Shown here: positions 19,165-27,256 of the stretch, piece after piece
Position numbering within the stretch: position 1 is the first letter of the stretch
Layout of the letters: each line of letters opens with the position of its first letter
Assembly: GCA_022510745.1 (NCBI GenBank)
Contig: JAFLSY010000003.1
Span: 276,677 to 340,676 of the forward strand
From: Lachnospiraceae bacterium
GTDB taxonomy: Bacteria; Bacillota; Clostridia; Lachnospirales; Lachnospiraceae
Reading direction: 5' to 3'
Length of the DNA stretch: 64,000 bases
The notes under the pieces: model-generated
The model's input: only the letters and a program-made list of their open reading frames with translations
Told to the model about the DNA's origin: nothing
The model's database searches: none
Made by a program: the position numbers and the translations under genes

Positions 19165-19365
19165 CTATAATGATGTTAAGAAGTTCACGCCATATTGGGC
19201 CAGGAAATCAATGAAAGCAACAATGACGCCCACCACTACCGATATTGCCACAACCGCAACGGACTGCTTAAGCATGGTTTCTCTGTCCGGCCACTGAATT
19301 TTCTTAAATTCCGCCCGGACATTTTTAAAAAAGCTCTGCTTCTTTGCCTTTTCTGTTTCTGCCAT
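19165..19365 (-). CDS. secE: Preprotein translocase subunit SecE
   Basis: 66 residues with the short Firmicutes SecE plan: soluble amphipathic helix FFKNVRAEFKKIQWPDRE, conserved W-P, then a single membrane segment (AVVAISVVVGVIVAFIDFL). It clamps SecY in the translocon. AAGGAG lies upstream of ATG 19365. Confidence 0.95.
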   Translation of the reverse strand: MAETEKAKKQSFFKNVRAEFKKIQWPDRETMLKQSVAVVAISVVVGVIVAFIDFLAQYGVNFLTSL

Positions 19366-19386
19366 CGTTTCTCCTTTCGGCCAATA

Positions 19387-19536
19387 TTACTTGGTTTCCT
19401 TGTGCAGTGTATGAGTTTTGCAGAATCTACAATACTTCTTGGTTTCCATTCTGTCAGGATGTGTCTTCTTATCCTTGGTAGTATTGTAATTACGCTGTTT
19501 GCATTCAGTACATGCTAAAGTAATCTTTGTACGCAT
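19387..19536 (-). CDS. rpmG: 50S ribosomal protein L33 (zinc-binding type)
   Basis: The reverse strand encodes 49 residues, [20 protein letters not shown] at the start and [14 protein letters not shown] at the end. The two pairs CTEC and CRFC coordinate zinc, so this is the C+ form of L33. It begins at ATG 19536 behind GGAGGTGG and is the first gene of the rpmG-secE-nusG-rplKA unit. Confidence 0.95.
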   Translation of the reverse strand: MRTKITLACTECKQRNYNTTKDKKTHPDRMETKKYCRFCKTHTLHKETK

Positions 19537-19611
19537 TTTTCCACCTCCACGCGCTCTCTATCCTTTAAAAATAAGCATAAAAAAAAGACCTAAATCTTAT
19601 CTCGCCTAGCT

Positions 19612-19640
19612 ACTATACCACATATAAAAGCTTCCGTCAA
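19612..19640 (-). promoter_or_regulatory. Promoter of the rpmG-secE-nusG-rplKA operon
   Basis: On the minus strand TTGACG (19635-19640), a 17-base spacer and TATAGT (19612-19617), about 75 bases before rpmG. The intergenic interval 19537-19850 holds this and the divergent promoter at 19701-19729. Confidence 0.8.
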
Positions 19641-19700
19641 TGTTTTCTTGTCCTTATTTTACAATTTTTTAATTTTTGCTTGATTTTTACAAATTTTCCC

Positions 19701-19729
19701 TTGTAATGCATAACTAAAAGTGATAGAAT
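19701..19729 (+). promoter_or_regulatory. Probable promoter of the FliD-like gene
   Basis: TTGTAA (19701-19706), 17-base spacer, TAGAAT (19724-19729), divergent from the rpmG promoter. It is a fair sigma-70 match; I did not find a convincing sigma-28 (flagellar) promoter here. Confidence 0.5.
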
Positions 19730-19850
19730 GTATGTATAAAACTAGGTTTATATACCTTATTCGATATTTATTTGCATGTTTTCCTATTAAATGGATTTAA
19801 TAGTCAAAGCGCAGATACCATATATTTCATGGAAGAAAGGAGGGTTCTGT

Positions 19851-21149
19851 ATGAACAATGCTATTTTAAGTAATGTCTATAATCATTACCTCACTACTTA
19901 TGCGCCTAAAAGCACTACGCAGTACGATACGCATAAGAAGAGTGAACTTCGCAGCATTTATAATTCCATTGTGAAACTGAATAAAGAATCCCCTTGGTAT
20001 CTGGATACCAAAAACCCCGCCACGCAGAAGTATGCCGTCAGTCTGAAGGAAAATGCCAGACTGCTGCATAATACAATTGCTTCCCTTGGCGGTCTTGAAG
20101 AAGAACAGTCTCTGGCGCAGAAAGCTGCTTATTCGTCTCAACCGGACAGCGTGGAGGCCCTCTATGTGGGCAGTCCGAATAACGAAGAAAATGCTTCTCC
20201 CAGTTTTGAAATTACAGTAAACGCATTGGCAACTTCTCAGGAGAATATGGGCAGTTACCTTCCGGACGCCCCTGTGTCACTGGCGCCGGATACCTATTCC
20301 TTTGACATTGCCATCAATGATCTGAACTATGAGTTCCAGTTCAATATCAATGCAGGGGATACAAACAAAGATGTGCAGGAACGCTTGGTAAGGCTGATCA
20401 ATAATGCGGATATTGGCATTAAGGCCCGTTTAGACGCAGGGAACTCCAGAAGTTCCATCCGCCTCACTTCTACCGCTACCGGTCTTCCCGAAGGCAAAAA
20501 CAATATTTTTGACATCAGCGATGATCATACCAGTAAGACCTCCGGAGTAGTAGATTATCTGGGACTGGACTTTGTATCCCGTCAGCCGGGCAATTCTTCT
20601 TTCTTATTAAATGGTGAGGAACGCAGCACGGCTTCGAACACCTTTACGTTAGGTAAAATGTTTGAAGTAGAATTGAAGGCGGTTACGCCGGAAGATTCTC
20701 CCGCAGTCATCGGACTGAAAACGGATGTAGAATCCTTGACGGACAATATCAATACCTTGATCGGGGGGTACAATACTTTTGTCAATGCGGCAAATGCTTA
20801 TAAAGATACCCAAAGCTTAAGCAATCGGCTTTCTAAGGAAATGGGTTCCATTGCTTTCCGATACACCAACGATCTGGAAGGCATGGGTATCCGACTGCAG
20901 TCAGACAATACCATTTCCATCGACGAAACCCTGCTGCATGAAGCGGCCTCCGGTCCACAAGGTATAAATTCATATCAGGCACTAAAAAGCTTTGCTCACG
21001 CTCTGGTACAGAAGACCTCTCAGGTTTCCTTGGACCCTATGAATTATGTCAACCGCATAATGGTGGCCTATAAGAATCCGGGACGTAACTTTGCCAGCCC
21101 CTATACTACCAGCGCATACAGCGGTATGATGTTCAACAGTTATTGCTAA
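19851..21149 (+). CDS. FliD-like (flagellar filament cap family) protein
   Basis: ATG 19851 follows AAAGGAGGG; the longer upstream frame lacks a ribosome site. The 432-residue protein has an N-terminal region unlike canonical FliD (no SGLASGLDT start) and then FEITVNALATSQ, the usual start of the FliD hook-associated domain. Two beta-rich domains follow (about residues 120-290), then the segment VIGLKTDVESLTDNINTLIGGYN, which matches the FliD C-terminal helical region. It lacks the classic C-terminal end. It may be an extra cap-like protein or a surface protein built from FliD domains. It is monocistronic, ending in a terminator at 21148-21184. Confidence 0.7.
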   Translation: MNNAILSNVYNHYLTTYAPKSTTQYDTHKKSELRSIYNSIVKLNKESPWYLDTKNPATQKYAVSLKENARLLHNTIASLGGLEEEQSLAQKAAYSSQPDSVEALYVGSPNNEENASPSFEITVNALATSQENMGSYLPDAPVSLAPDTYSFDIAINDLNYEFQFNINAGDTNKDVQERLVRLINNADIGIKARLDAGNSRSSIRLTSTATGLPEGKNNIFDISDDHTSKTSGVVDYLGLDFVSRQPGNSSFLLNGEERSTASNTFTLGKMFEVELKAVTPEDSPAVIGLKTDVESLTDNINTLIGGYNTFVNAANAYKDTQSLSNRLSKEMGSIAFRYTNDLEGMGIRLQSDNTISIDETLLHEAASGPQGINSYQALKSFAHALVQKTSQVSLDPMNYVNRIMVAYKNPGRNFASPYTTSAYSGMMFNSYC

Positions 21150-21186
21150 AAAGCATCTGTAGGAAAATCCCACAGATGCTTTTTCA
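21148..21186 (+). terminator. Terminator of the FliD-like gene
   Basis: AAAAAGCATCTGT and ACAGATGCTTTTT form a 13-bp stem (21148-21160 with 21172-21184), overlapping the stop codon, with A- and U-runs that let it work in both directions. A second small dyad, ACAGGC...GCCTGT, lies at 21201-21218 and may serve glf. Confidence 0.8.
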
Positions 21187-21234
21187 TGCAAAAGTATAAA
21201 ACAGGCAGGCATGCCTGTATTTTCGGTCATTCAG

Positions 21235-22353
21235 CTAACTCTCCATAGCGGCCATATCCAGTGCTGCGGCGATCACCTTGTCCATGTCATAGTAACGGTA
21301 CTGTCCCAATCTCCCCCCAAATAACACATTCTTTTCCTGCGCAGCCAACTCGGCATATCTGTTATAGAGCGCATTGTTCCGTTCATCGTTTACCGGATAA
21401 TAAGGTTCATCTCCCCGCTTCCACTCTGCAGGATATTCCCTAGTGATCACGGTATCCGGCTGGGTACCGAATTCAAAATGCTTGTGTTCTATGATACGGG
21501 TATAGGGTACCTTCCGCTCCGTATAATTCACTACTGCATTTCCCTGATAATTCTCACACCCCGTAAGCAGTTCCTCCTCAAAGCGAAGGGAACGGTACTG
21601 CAGTTCACCAAAACAGTAATCAAAGTATTCGTCTATCATACCGGTATACAGCACCTTTTCAAAGCTGTCCGCATCTTCGCCCTTTGCTGTATTTGCCTCC
21701 AGAAATTCCCGATAGGAAATCCCCAGCCTTACCGGTACTCCTTCTAACAATTTTTCCACAATGCCGGTATAACCGCCCTTCGGAATCCCCTGATACGGGT
21801 CTGTAAAATAATTGTTGTCGTACACAAAGCGCAGGGGCAGCCGTTTGATAATAAAGGCAGGTAAATCTTTACAGTCCCGGCCCCATTGCTTCTCTGTATA
21901 TCCCTTGATCAGCTTGGAGTACACATCCGGTCCAACCAAGGAAAGCGCCTGCTCCTCTAAGTTGCGCGGCTCACCCAGCCCCAGATCTGCGATCTGATCG
22001 GCGATCCGTGCCTTGGCTTCTGCAGGTGTTTTCACGCCCCAGAGCTTATTGAATGTATTCATGTTAAAAGGCAGATTGTACAGCTCATCGCCATACACGG
22101 CTACCGGAGAATTGATATAATGATTGAACTCGGCATACTGCCGCACATAATCCCATACCCTTTTGTCGGAAGTATGAAAGATGTGGGCCCCGTACTTATG
22201 CACCTGAATACCTGCCACATCCTCCGTGTAGATATTACCTGCAATATGCTCTCTTTTGTCAATCACCAGACAGCTTCTGCCCAACTGACTCATTTCGTGG
22301 GCAAATACGGCACCGAACAGCCCCGCACCTACGATCAGATAATCATATCTCAT
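21235..22353 (-). CDS. glf: UDP-galactopyranose mutase
   Basis: Converts UDP-galactopyranose to UDP-galactofuranose with reduced FAD, in the cytoplasm. The 372-residue protein has the N-terminal FAD site YLIVGAGLFGAVFAHEM, the conserved YGAHIFHTSDKRVWDYV, LPFNMNTFNKLWG, and the mutase motif KGYTEKQWGRDCKDLP, GGRLGQYRYYDMDKVI at the end. GGAGG lies seven bases before ATG 22353. It indicates galactofuranose in a surface polysaccharide. The XRE gene upstream is in the same direction with a 24-base gap. Confidence 0.97.
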   Translation of the reverse strand: MRYDYLIVGAGLFGAVFAHEMSQLGRSCLVIDKREHIAGNIYTEDVAGIQVHKYGAHIFHTSDKRVWDYVRQYAEFNHYINSPVAVYGDELYNLPFNMNTFNKLWGVKTPAEAKARIADQIADLGLGEPRNLEEQALSLVGPDVYSKLIKGYTEKQWGRDCKDLPAFIIKRLPLRFVYDNNYFTDPYQGIPKGGYTGIVEKLLEGVPVRLGISYREFLEANTAKGEDADSFEKVLYTGMIDEYFDYCFGELQYRSLRFEEELLTGCENYQGNAVVNYTERKVPYTRIIEHKHFEFGTQPDTVITREYPAEWKRGDEPYYPVNDERNNALYNRYAELAAQEKNVLFGGRLGQYRYYDMDKVIAAALDMAAMES

Positions 22354-22377
22354 ACAATTGCCTCCAAGTTACCTGTT

Positions 22378-22728
22378 TTACTTGGATTTCTTAGCCTTTG
22401 CCCGATACTTTTCAATCTGCACAAAATCGTCCATCAATTCCAGCACCTTATCCCGTCCGGTCTGGTTTAACTTTACATAGTACTGCATCACGCGGTTTTC
22501 AAGCAGCTGCTCTCCCAGGGAAAGATCTCTCTCCAGAGAACTGAAATCCACGGGGTTTAAGCTCAATTTGTCACACATCTTTATAACAGTACCATACGCC
22601 ATTCCCTCGATACCGCGCTCCAATGCGGTGACAAGCGTACTGTAAGGAATTCCCAGTTCCAATGCAAACTGCCTTACACTTCTGTACTGCCTTAAAATTT
22701 CTTTCTTTAAAATCTCAGCCTTGCTCAT
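22378..22728 (-). CDS. Small XRE-type DNA-binding protein
   Basis: 116 residues. The N-terminal helix-turn-helix, RQFALELGIPYSTLVTALERG (about residues 19-39), is followed by VIKMCDKLSLNPVDF, typical of Cro/CI-type domains, and then a charged C-terminal region likely to dimerise (KLNQTGRDKVLELMDDF). It lies upstream of glf on the same strand. A near-palindrome over its own -35 box suggests autoregulation. Its targets beyond that are unknown. Confidence 0.8.
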   Translation of the reverse strand: MSKAEILKKEILRQYRSVRQFALELGIPYSTLVTALERGIEGMAYGTVIKMCDKLSLNPVDFSSLERDLSLGEQLLENRVMQYYVKLNQTGRDKVLELMDDFVQIEKYRAKAKKSK

Positions 22729-22747
22729 TTTATGTCCTCCCTTGTCT

Positions 22748-22786
22748 ATTATATACGTCTATGGCTTAGTGTACGATATACCGTAC
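22748..22786 (-). promoter_or_regulatory. Promoter and probable operator of the XRE gene
   Basis: A TATAAT box (22748-22753, minus strand) is separated by 17 bases from TCGTAC, which is one arm of the 16-bp near-palindrome GTACGATATACCGTAC (22771-22786, 14 of 16 positions symmetric). A weak -35 covered by a dyad is the expected arrangement for an autorepressed regulator. Confidence 0.6.
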
Positions 22787-22843
22787 TATTTTGCAAGAGA
22801 ACAAAATTAAATTCATGAAAAATTAAGTTTTTGGCAAAAATTC

Positions 22844-22869
22844 GGGCAGCTGATCTGTTTCAGCTGCCC
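22844..22869. terminator. Strong hairpin, likely terminator
   Basis: GGGCAGCTGA and TCAGCTGCCC form a perfect 10-bp stem with a six-base loop. On the minus strand it is followed by GAATTTTTG, on the plus strand only by a delayed T-rich stretch. No gene clearly ends at it on either side, so its role is uncertain. Confidence 0.5.
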
Positions 22870-22941
22870 TGGTTCCGTATTTTTCTTTTAAAAATTTCAT
22901 AAACTATATCCAGTAGATTGCAGAAAGACAAGGATCAAGAT

Positions 22942-23481
22942 ATGAATAAAAGCCTAAAGCTGTTTATTGCGACAGGAGTCATCCTGGTATCCGCCCTGGG
23001 CGCCCTGTCACATTTTGTATATGAATGGACCGGTCAAAATCAGTTAGCCGGCCTTTTCGTTCCCGTAAGCGAGTCTGTCTGGGAACATATGAAACTGCTT
23101 TTTTTCCCTATGCTGCTTACCACGCTGCTGCTTACCGCTCTTTTAAAACGCACCTATCCCCATATCCTTACGGGAATGCTGGCCGGAGTTTTGACCGGTA
23201 CCACTGCCATTCCGGTGCTTTTTTACACATATTCCGGTATACTGGGTTACTGTATTACCGCTGTTGACATTAGCATTTTCTACATCAGTGTAGGTATTGG
23301 CTTCTTTGCTGCATACCGGCTGACTGTCAGCGACTATGCCGAATCCCTGCACCACCTGCTTTGCTGTCTTACGCTGCTTATGCTTGCTGCATTCGTGCTC
23401 TTCAGCTATGAGCCGCCCTCTCTGGGTATCTTTGCAGAGCCGGAAATAGGTGCTGCGTTTTTGGGAGAGATTGGGCGGTAA
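22942..23481 (+). CDS. DUF6512-like integral membrane protein
   Basis: ATG 22942 has AAGGA eight bases upstream. The 179-residue protein has about five membrane segments and the conserved opening region LSHFVYEWTGQNQLAGLFVPVSESVWEHMKL, in which HFVYEW and P-V-N/S-E-S-x-WEHxKL are the family marks as I recall them for DUF6512. Function unknown; possibly a small transporter or sensor. It is a single gene, with no operon partner. Confidence 0.7.
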   Translation: MNKSLKLFIATGVILVSALGALSHFVYEWTGQNQLAGLFVPVSESVWEHMKLLFFPMLLTTLLLTALLKRTYPHILTGMLAGVLTGTTAIPVLFYTYSGILGYCITAVDISIFYISVGIGFFAAYRLTVSDYAESLHHLLCCLTLLMLAAFVLFSYEPPSLGIFAEPEIGAAFLGEIGR

Positions 23482-23485
23482 AAGT

Positions 23486-23525
23486 TCGCTTAAAAACGAA
23501 ACGCCGATAGTTACACCGGCATTTC
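23486..23525 (-). terminator. Terminator after the first Rpn gene
   Basis: GAAACGCCG (23498-23506) pairs with CGGCATTTC (23517-23525), one G-T type wobble region, followed on the minus strand by GTTTTTAAG. It ends the gene at 23533-24462 and could also stop the convergent DUF6512 gene. Confidence 0.65.
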
Positions 23526-23532
23526 ATTATTT

Positions 23533-24462
23533 TCACTTTTTCCAGTTGCGGTAGACCTCCCCTACATCATAATCAGGACCGAGAGCTTCTGCCGCTAAGC
23601 AAATTTCTTCTACAAGAGATTTATCCTCCTCCAGTTCCTCCGCTATCTGTTCTGCAGATTTGCCTTTTTTAAGCTTGCGACAGATCATTTCTACCAGCTT
23701 GGTTTCGCGGCCAATCTGCTCTCCTATTTCCTTACCTATTTCTTTCCCTCGCTCTTCGCCAATCTCTTCACCTTTTTGTATCCCGATTTCTAAAATATTC
23801 ATCCTTACAGCCTCCCACTCTTCCGACTGCTTCACTTCATTGACAATACCATCCAGCTTTACTATCCGTTCGTCTTTTACCCGGATCTCCGGGTTATCCA
23901 TACGGGTTTCCTTCATATACTGCAGCAGACTCACCAGCACATGGTCGCCGTTTTTGCTGCTCATGTTTAGAAATATCTTTTTCGTACCATCCTCTAGATG
24001 CAGTCCCTCTATCTCCTCACATTGTTCTGTAAAGGTATATTTTGCGAGGTCCTGTCCGAAGATATCCTCTTTGGTAATAAAAATGATGATAGTGGAGGGC
24101 AGATGCTTATAGCGGGTCTCCTTTCCCGATTTCAAGATGGGGGAATCTATCAGTCCCTGATAGTAACGGGCTCGCTTTTTCACGTCGTCTGTTTCCGTGT
24201 CATTCTGCATCTCCGTATTGATCTGGCGGTTGTGCTTATCCAGCGCCCATGCATCCAGACGGATGGCACGTTTGCCACTGCGGTTCAACACCACCTGCTC
24301 CACCTTCACCTCAGTAAGCTCTAATTCTTCCTCCTCTAAGATGATGCTCAGAGTGCACTCGTAAGCTTCCTTGTTTTTCATCACCGATAAAAACAAGGCA
24401 AAGTCACTTAAATTGAACGCACAGTCCTCCGGCAGAAGCCGGTTCAATTCCTTCTTCTCCAT
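23533..24462 (-). CDS. Rpn-family PD-(D/E)XK nuclease (putative transposase-like)
   Basis: Start ATG 24462 (MEKKELNRLLPED) has AAAGGAAG upstream; the frame open to 24558 lacks one. The 309-residue product has the nuclease core IRLDAWALDKHNRQINTEMQ, with Asp70, Glu84 and Gln86 in the D-x(13)-E-x-Q arrangement of the Rpn/PDDEXK_2 group, followed by RARYYQGLIDS. The region around residues 225-265 is a repetitive charged helix (EIGEERGKEIGKEIGEQIG), a common length-variable feature of these proteins. Known Rpn proteins act as DNA endonucleases promoting recombination or as defence factors. Confidence 0.85.
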   Translation of the reverse strand: MEKKELNRLLPEDCAFNLSDFALFLSVMKNKEAYECTLSIILEEEELELTEVKVEQVVLNRSGKRAIRLDAWALDKHNRQINTEMQNDTETDDVKKRARYYQGLIDSPILKSGKETRYKHLPSTIIIFITKEDIFGQDLAKYTFTEQCEEIEGLHLEDGTKKIFLNMSSKNGDHVLVSLLQYMKETRMDNPEIRVKDERIVKLDGIVNEVKQSEEWEAVRMNILEIGIQKGEEIGEERGKEIGKEIGEQIGRETKLVEMICRKLKKGKSAEQIAEELEEDKSLVEEICLAAEALGPDYDVGEVYRNWKK

Positions 24463-24604
24463 TCTTTTTCTTCCTTTCCGCAGCACATGCTGCATTGTTT
24501 GCAGGAAGAAAACCCGTCCTCCCTGCCTGATCATGGGATAATTAAGCAAAGAGTTCAACGGACTGCTGCCAAAGACAGCATAAGAATTCCAGAAAATAGA
24601 ATAA

Positions 24605-24675
24605 TAGAAATCATTGCTTGTTTATATTGTAACATAAGAAATGGTAAAAAGTAAATATATGTTTTCTATTTAGAA
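24605..24675 (-). repeat. Promoter-bearing repeat, copy 1
   Basis: A 71-bp segment matching 25249-25319 with about nine differences, all transitions. On the minus strand it contains TTTACT (24650-24655), an 18-base spacer and TACAAT (24626-24631), a promoter for the Rpn gene at 23533. The rest of 24463-24847 shows no gene; a small hairpin GGTAG/CTACC lies at about 24831-24846. Confidence 0.75.
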
Positions 24676-24847
24676 CAGCAGAAAAGGGGGCGCAGTTTTC
24701 CTATCGGGATATTCGTCCTGTTTACGTCACCGTACTCATGGAATCCAGCCCTCATACCTTACAAAACATCCCAATAATATCCTGCACATATCTGCCTTCA
24801 GACACTTTCTAATTCCTACACACAGATGCTTGGTAGGAAAACACTAC

Positions 24848-25195
24848 CTACAAATCAACTTTTATGTTATCCTCTACCTCTTTACAAATCTCATTAATAC
24901 GCTTATCTAAAGCCTTGTGTATTTCACCGCCGTTTATCGGGCGGCCTTCTTCCAAATTACTGTTCAGCCAATATAGTTTCTCGTAGTATTCCTCTAATTC
25001 CCGGATAATCTTTTCCTGATTATTCTCAAACTGCTCGATGGTATTCCCAATCAAAAGCGCGCACTCCTGACAATCCGCCAAAATAGTATTTACATTGGTA
25101 TAGTTCTGTTCCTCCAAATGAATCTGCATTTCCTCATGTGCTTCTTTCAGTGTTGCAAATAACTCAACAATCTGTTCCTTAACCTCTTGTGTCAT
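24848..25195 (-). CDS. Small helical protein, function unknown
   Basis: ATG 25195 (MTQEVKEQIVELF) is chosen because GGAGG stands five bases upstream, inside the longer open frame that runs up into the promoter repeat. The 115-residue product is almost wholly helical and acidic, with ILADCQECALLIGNTIEQFE, a segment I have seen in small proteins encoded in clostridial surface-polysaccharide regions. No catalytic motif is visible. Its upstream promoter is a copy of the Rpn promoter, which suggests that recombination joined this gene to a foreign promoter. Confidence 0.6.
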   Translation of the reverse strand: MTQEVKEQIVELFATLKEAHEEMQIHLEEQNYTNVNTILADCQECALLIGNTIEQFENNQEKIIRELEEYYEKLYWLNSNLEEGRPINGGEIHKALDKRINEICKEVEDNIKVDL

Positions 25196-25248
25196 CTCAT
25201 CCTCCATACATTCCGCTATGTACCATTTCATCAAATGCCGTTTTAATA

Positions 25249-25319
25249 TAGAAATCACTGCTTGTTTGTATTGTAGCATAAAAAATGATAAAAGGTAAAT
25301 ATATATTTTTTATTTGGAA
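25249..25319 (-). repeat. Promoter-bearing repeat, copy 2
   Basis: Matches 24605-24675 across 71 bp at roughly 87 percent. It holds TTTACC (25294-25299), an 18-base spacer and TACAAT (25270-25275) on the minus strand. The match stops abruptly near GATTTCTAT; beyond that copy 1 leads to the Rpn gene, copy 2 to the helical protein at 24848-25195. Confidence 0.75.
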
Positions 25320-25400
25320 AAACTCTGCAAAGCGGATTCCCCTGAATGCAAATTGATCTTTCGGCCGATGCGGCCTGATATGCGTTACAGATATTATAGA

Positions 25401-26267
25401 TTACATTAGATTCATCATAGAATCAAACTCAGAAATAGTTGTGGCCTGAACAGCATATTTTAGAAGCTGTTTGAGCGTATTGCCATCTTTTTCGGACATG
25501 ATGCGACTTCTTAAGTCTTCGGGAATCTCACCGCAGCCTTCCAGTATTTCCAAGACCGCTTGTGCCATACCCACGGTTACCCCTTCAGCCTTTCCTGCTG
25601 CACGTTCGCCTCTCATCATCTCTTCAAACAGCATATAACGTTCCCCCATTTCTCTGCTGGACTTGATCCGTTCAATTGATGTCTGCAGGCTTTTCACAAA
25701 TTCATCTCCAAAACCAGCTGTACTTTCGTTCAAGCCTACGGCAACATACTTCAGGAATTGAACAAGTGACTGAGGAACCTCACTGCCGTTCTCGCCCTTT
25801 GTGCTTAAAAATACTGTATGGCTCCCGTCCTGATAGGTGAATGTTTCATCCTCCACAAACACATGCTTAACTGTGTATCTGTACTTCTTCAGCATAAACG
25901 GATCAAAGTCGCAGATAAACAATACATAGCAATTTGGCAGCTCCTCATAGGGAACACCCGTCAGCAGCATCTCCATGTCCATCTGGCTGTGGTAGTATCT
26001 GGTGCGCTTCTCCAAAGACTGCTTCGCAACCTGCATCTCCACATTGAACCGTGTGTTTTTCTCATCACGAACGAATACATCAAGGCGTATTCCTTTATAT
26101 TCCGGATGATACACAATGCTTTTCTCCGTGTTGACCTCCACGTGCTCAATCTCAACACCTAGCGCCAGCTCCAAAAGTCTCTTGCAGTTCTCCTGCTCCA
26201 TCATCACTGCCGCGAAAAGGAAATTATCCTTCAGCGTCAGTTCCTGAAGCGTTTTTCTCTTTTCCAT
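25401..26267 (-). CDS. Rpn-family PD-(D/E)XK nuclease (putative transposase-like)
   Basis: 288 residues from ATG 26267 behind AGGAGG. The opening TLKDNFLFAAVMMEQENCKRL and the core IRLDVFVRDEKNTRFNVEMQ, with Asp63, Glu77 and Gln79, then RTRYYHSQMDMEMLLTG, define the PDDEXK_2/Rpn group. The C-terminal part has FEEMMRGERAAGKAEGVTVGMA, the usual helical linker, and a terminal small domain. It is only distantly similar to the neighbour at 23533, so the two are separate acquisitions rather than a recent duplication. It has its own strong promoter. Confidence 0.88.
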   Translation of the reverse strand: MEKRKTLQELTLKDNFLFAAVMMEQENCKRLLELALGVEIEHVEVNTEKSIVYHPEYKGIRLDVFVRDEKNTRFNVEMQVAKQSLEKRTRYYHSQMDMEMLLTGVPYEELPNCYVLFICDFDPFMLKKYRYTVKHVFVEDETFTYQDGSHTVFLSTKGENGSEVPQSLVQFLKYVAVGLNESTAGFGDEFVKSLQTSIERIKSSREMGERYMLFEEMMRGERAAGKAEGVTVGMAQAVLEILEGCGEIPEDLRSRIMSEKDGNTLKQLLKYAVQATTISEFDSMMNLM

Positions 26268-26299
26268 GTTTCCTCCTATCTCAGAGGAATCCTAAAAAG

Positions 26300-26328
26300 A
26301 TAGTAGCATGAAAGGAGTGGTTAGTCAA
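26300..26328 (-). promoter_or_regulatory. Promoter of the second Rpn gene
   Basis: TTGACT (26323-26328), 17-base spacer ending in TGC, TACTAT (26300-26305) on the minus strand: a strong extended -10 promoter. Confidence 0.8.
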
Positions 26329-26384
26329 TTATTTGTAAAAATGATAATAATTTTTTTAAAAATGGTCTAATGTTTTGAAAGCGC

Positions 26385-26413
26385 TGTACAAATGCCACGC
26401 AGTATGCTACAAT
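26385..26413 (+). promoter_or_regulatory. Promoter of the formyltransferase gene
   Basis: TGTACA (26385-26390), 17-base spacer ending in TGC, TACAAT (26408-26413), an extended -10 promoter about 120 bases before ATG 26535. The 26414-26534 leader shows no clear structure. Confidence 0.55.
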
Positions 26414-26534
26414 CAAAGTGTTTTTTGATGTTTTCATGTCGTTGTGTCCATGTCGATTTTATTGCCATTGTTGCGTCTATAAAAATGGGAAGCGGCAGTA
26501 GAACAGGTAAATTAATATATAGCGGTGATAGGAT

Positions 26535-27196
26535 ATGAAATTTGGCTTTTATATTTCCGGTAGATCCGGAAGACTAATAAAATTCTTGCAGCAAGCATCC
26601 GAAGAGGTATTATTACAGATTGGCATAGTTGTTTCCGAATATGAGCTGCCGGAAGAAATGCTGGTTCTTCTGGAAGAAAAAATATTCAACACATAGTATA
26701 TGAATATAAGAATCTGCCCGGCGATACAAATAAGGAGAAGAATCTGGCTTTATCCAATCTGATACTGGAGGAATTGATAAGAAATAAGATAGATTATTGC
26801 TTTTCTTTTGGTTCACATATACTAGCGGGTGAATTGTTAGAAAGATATGAATACAGATTAATTAATTTTCATCCGGCCTTACTGCCGCTTTATCCCGGCA
26901 GCAAAGCGATAGATCAGGCGGTAAAGCAGGGGAATACTTTGTTAGTAGGAAATACAGCGCATTTTATAGACAGTGGCATGGATACCGGAACGGTAATTAT
27001 GCAAAGTGTAATTCCTTTACAGGCTTTTTTGGATAGCAATGATTATGACAGTGTTCTTGATCTGCAGATTGATATGCTCAATAAATTAATATATATTTTG
27101 GTGAATGACAGATTGGAGATAATAAACGGACGAGTGCATATTCAGGGTGCAGATTATGCCCGAAGCGCAATATATCCGTATATTCGTACGGAGTAA
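26535..27196 (+). pseudogene. Formyltransferase-like protein, frameshifted at an A6 run
   Basis: From ATG 26535 (behind GATAGGA) the frame reads MKFGFYISGRSGRLIKFLQQ and stops at TAG 26694-26696. The other frame continues without break from the A6 run at 26677-26682 to 27196 and gives the catalytic half of a methionyl-tRNA/sugar N-formyltransferase type enzyme: FHPALLPLYPGSKAIDQAV with the catalytic His, NTAHFIDSGMDTG with the second His and Asp. One added A (A7) would fuse the parts into about 220 residues. It is therefore a broken gene, a slippage-prone gene or a base-call error. Sugar formyltransferases of this fold act on 4-amino-4,6-dideoxy sugars, which would suit the neighbouring glycan island; this link is inference. 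Confidence 0.7.
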
Positions 27197-27203
27197 GATA
27201 TAA

Positions 27204-27256
27204 AGAGAATGACCTTTGCGTACCATCAGATATAAGATACGCAAAGGTCATTCTCT
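27204..27256. terminator. Perfect 19-bp palindromic hairpin between convergent genes
   Basis: AGAGAATGACCTTTGCGTA (27204-27222) and its exact complement (27238-27256) are separated by 15 bases. It lies between the converging stops of the formyltransferase gene and the SGNH gene and overlaps the latter's stop codon. The T-tracts after it are weak, but the stem is long enough to terminate or to protect both mRNAs. Confidence 0.7.
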
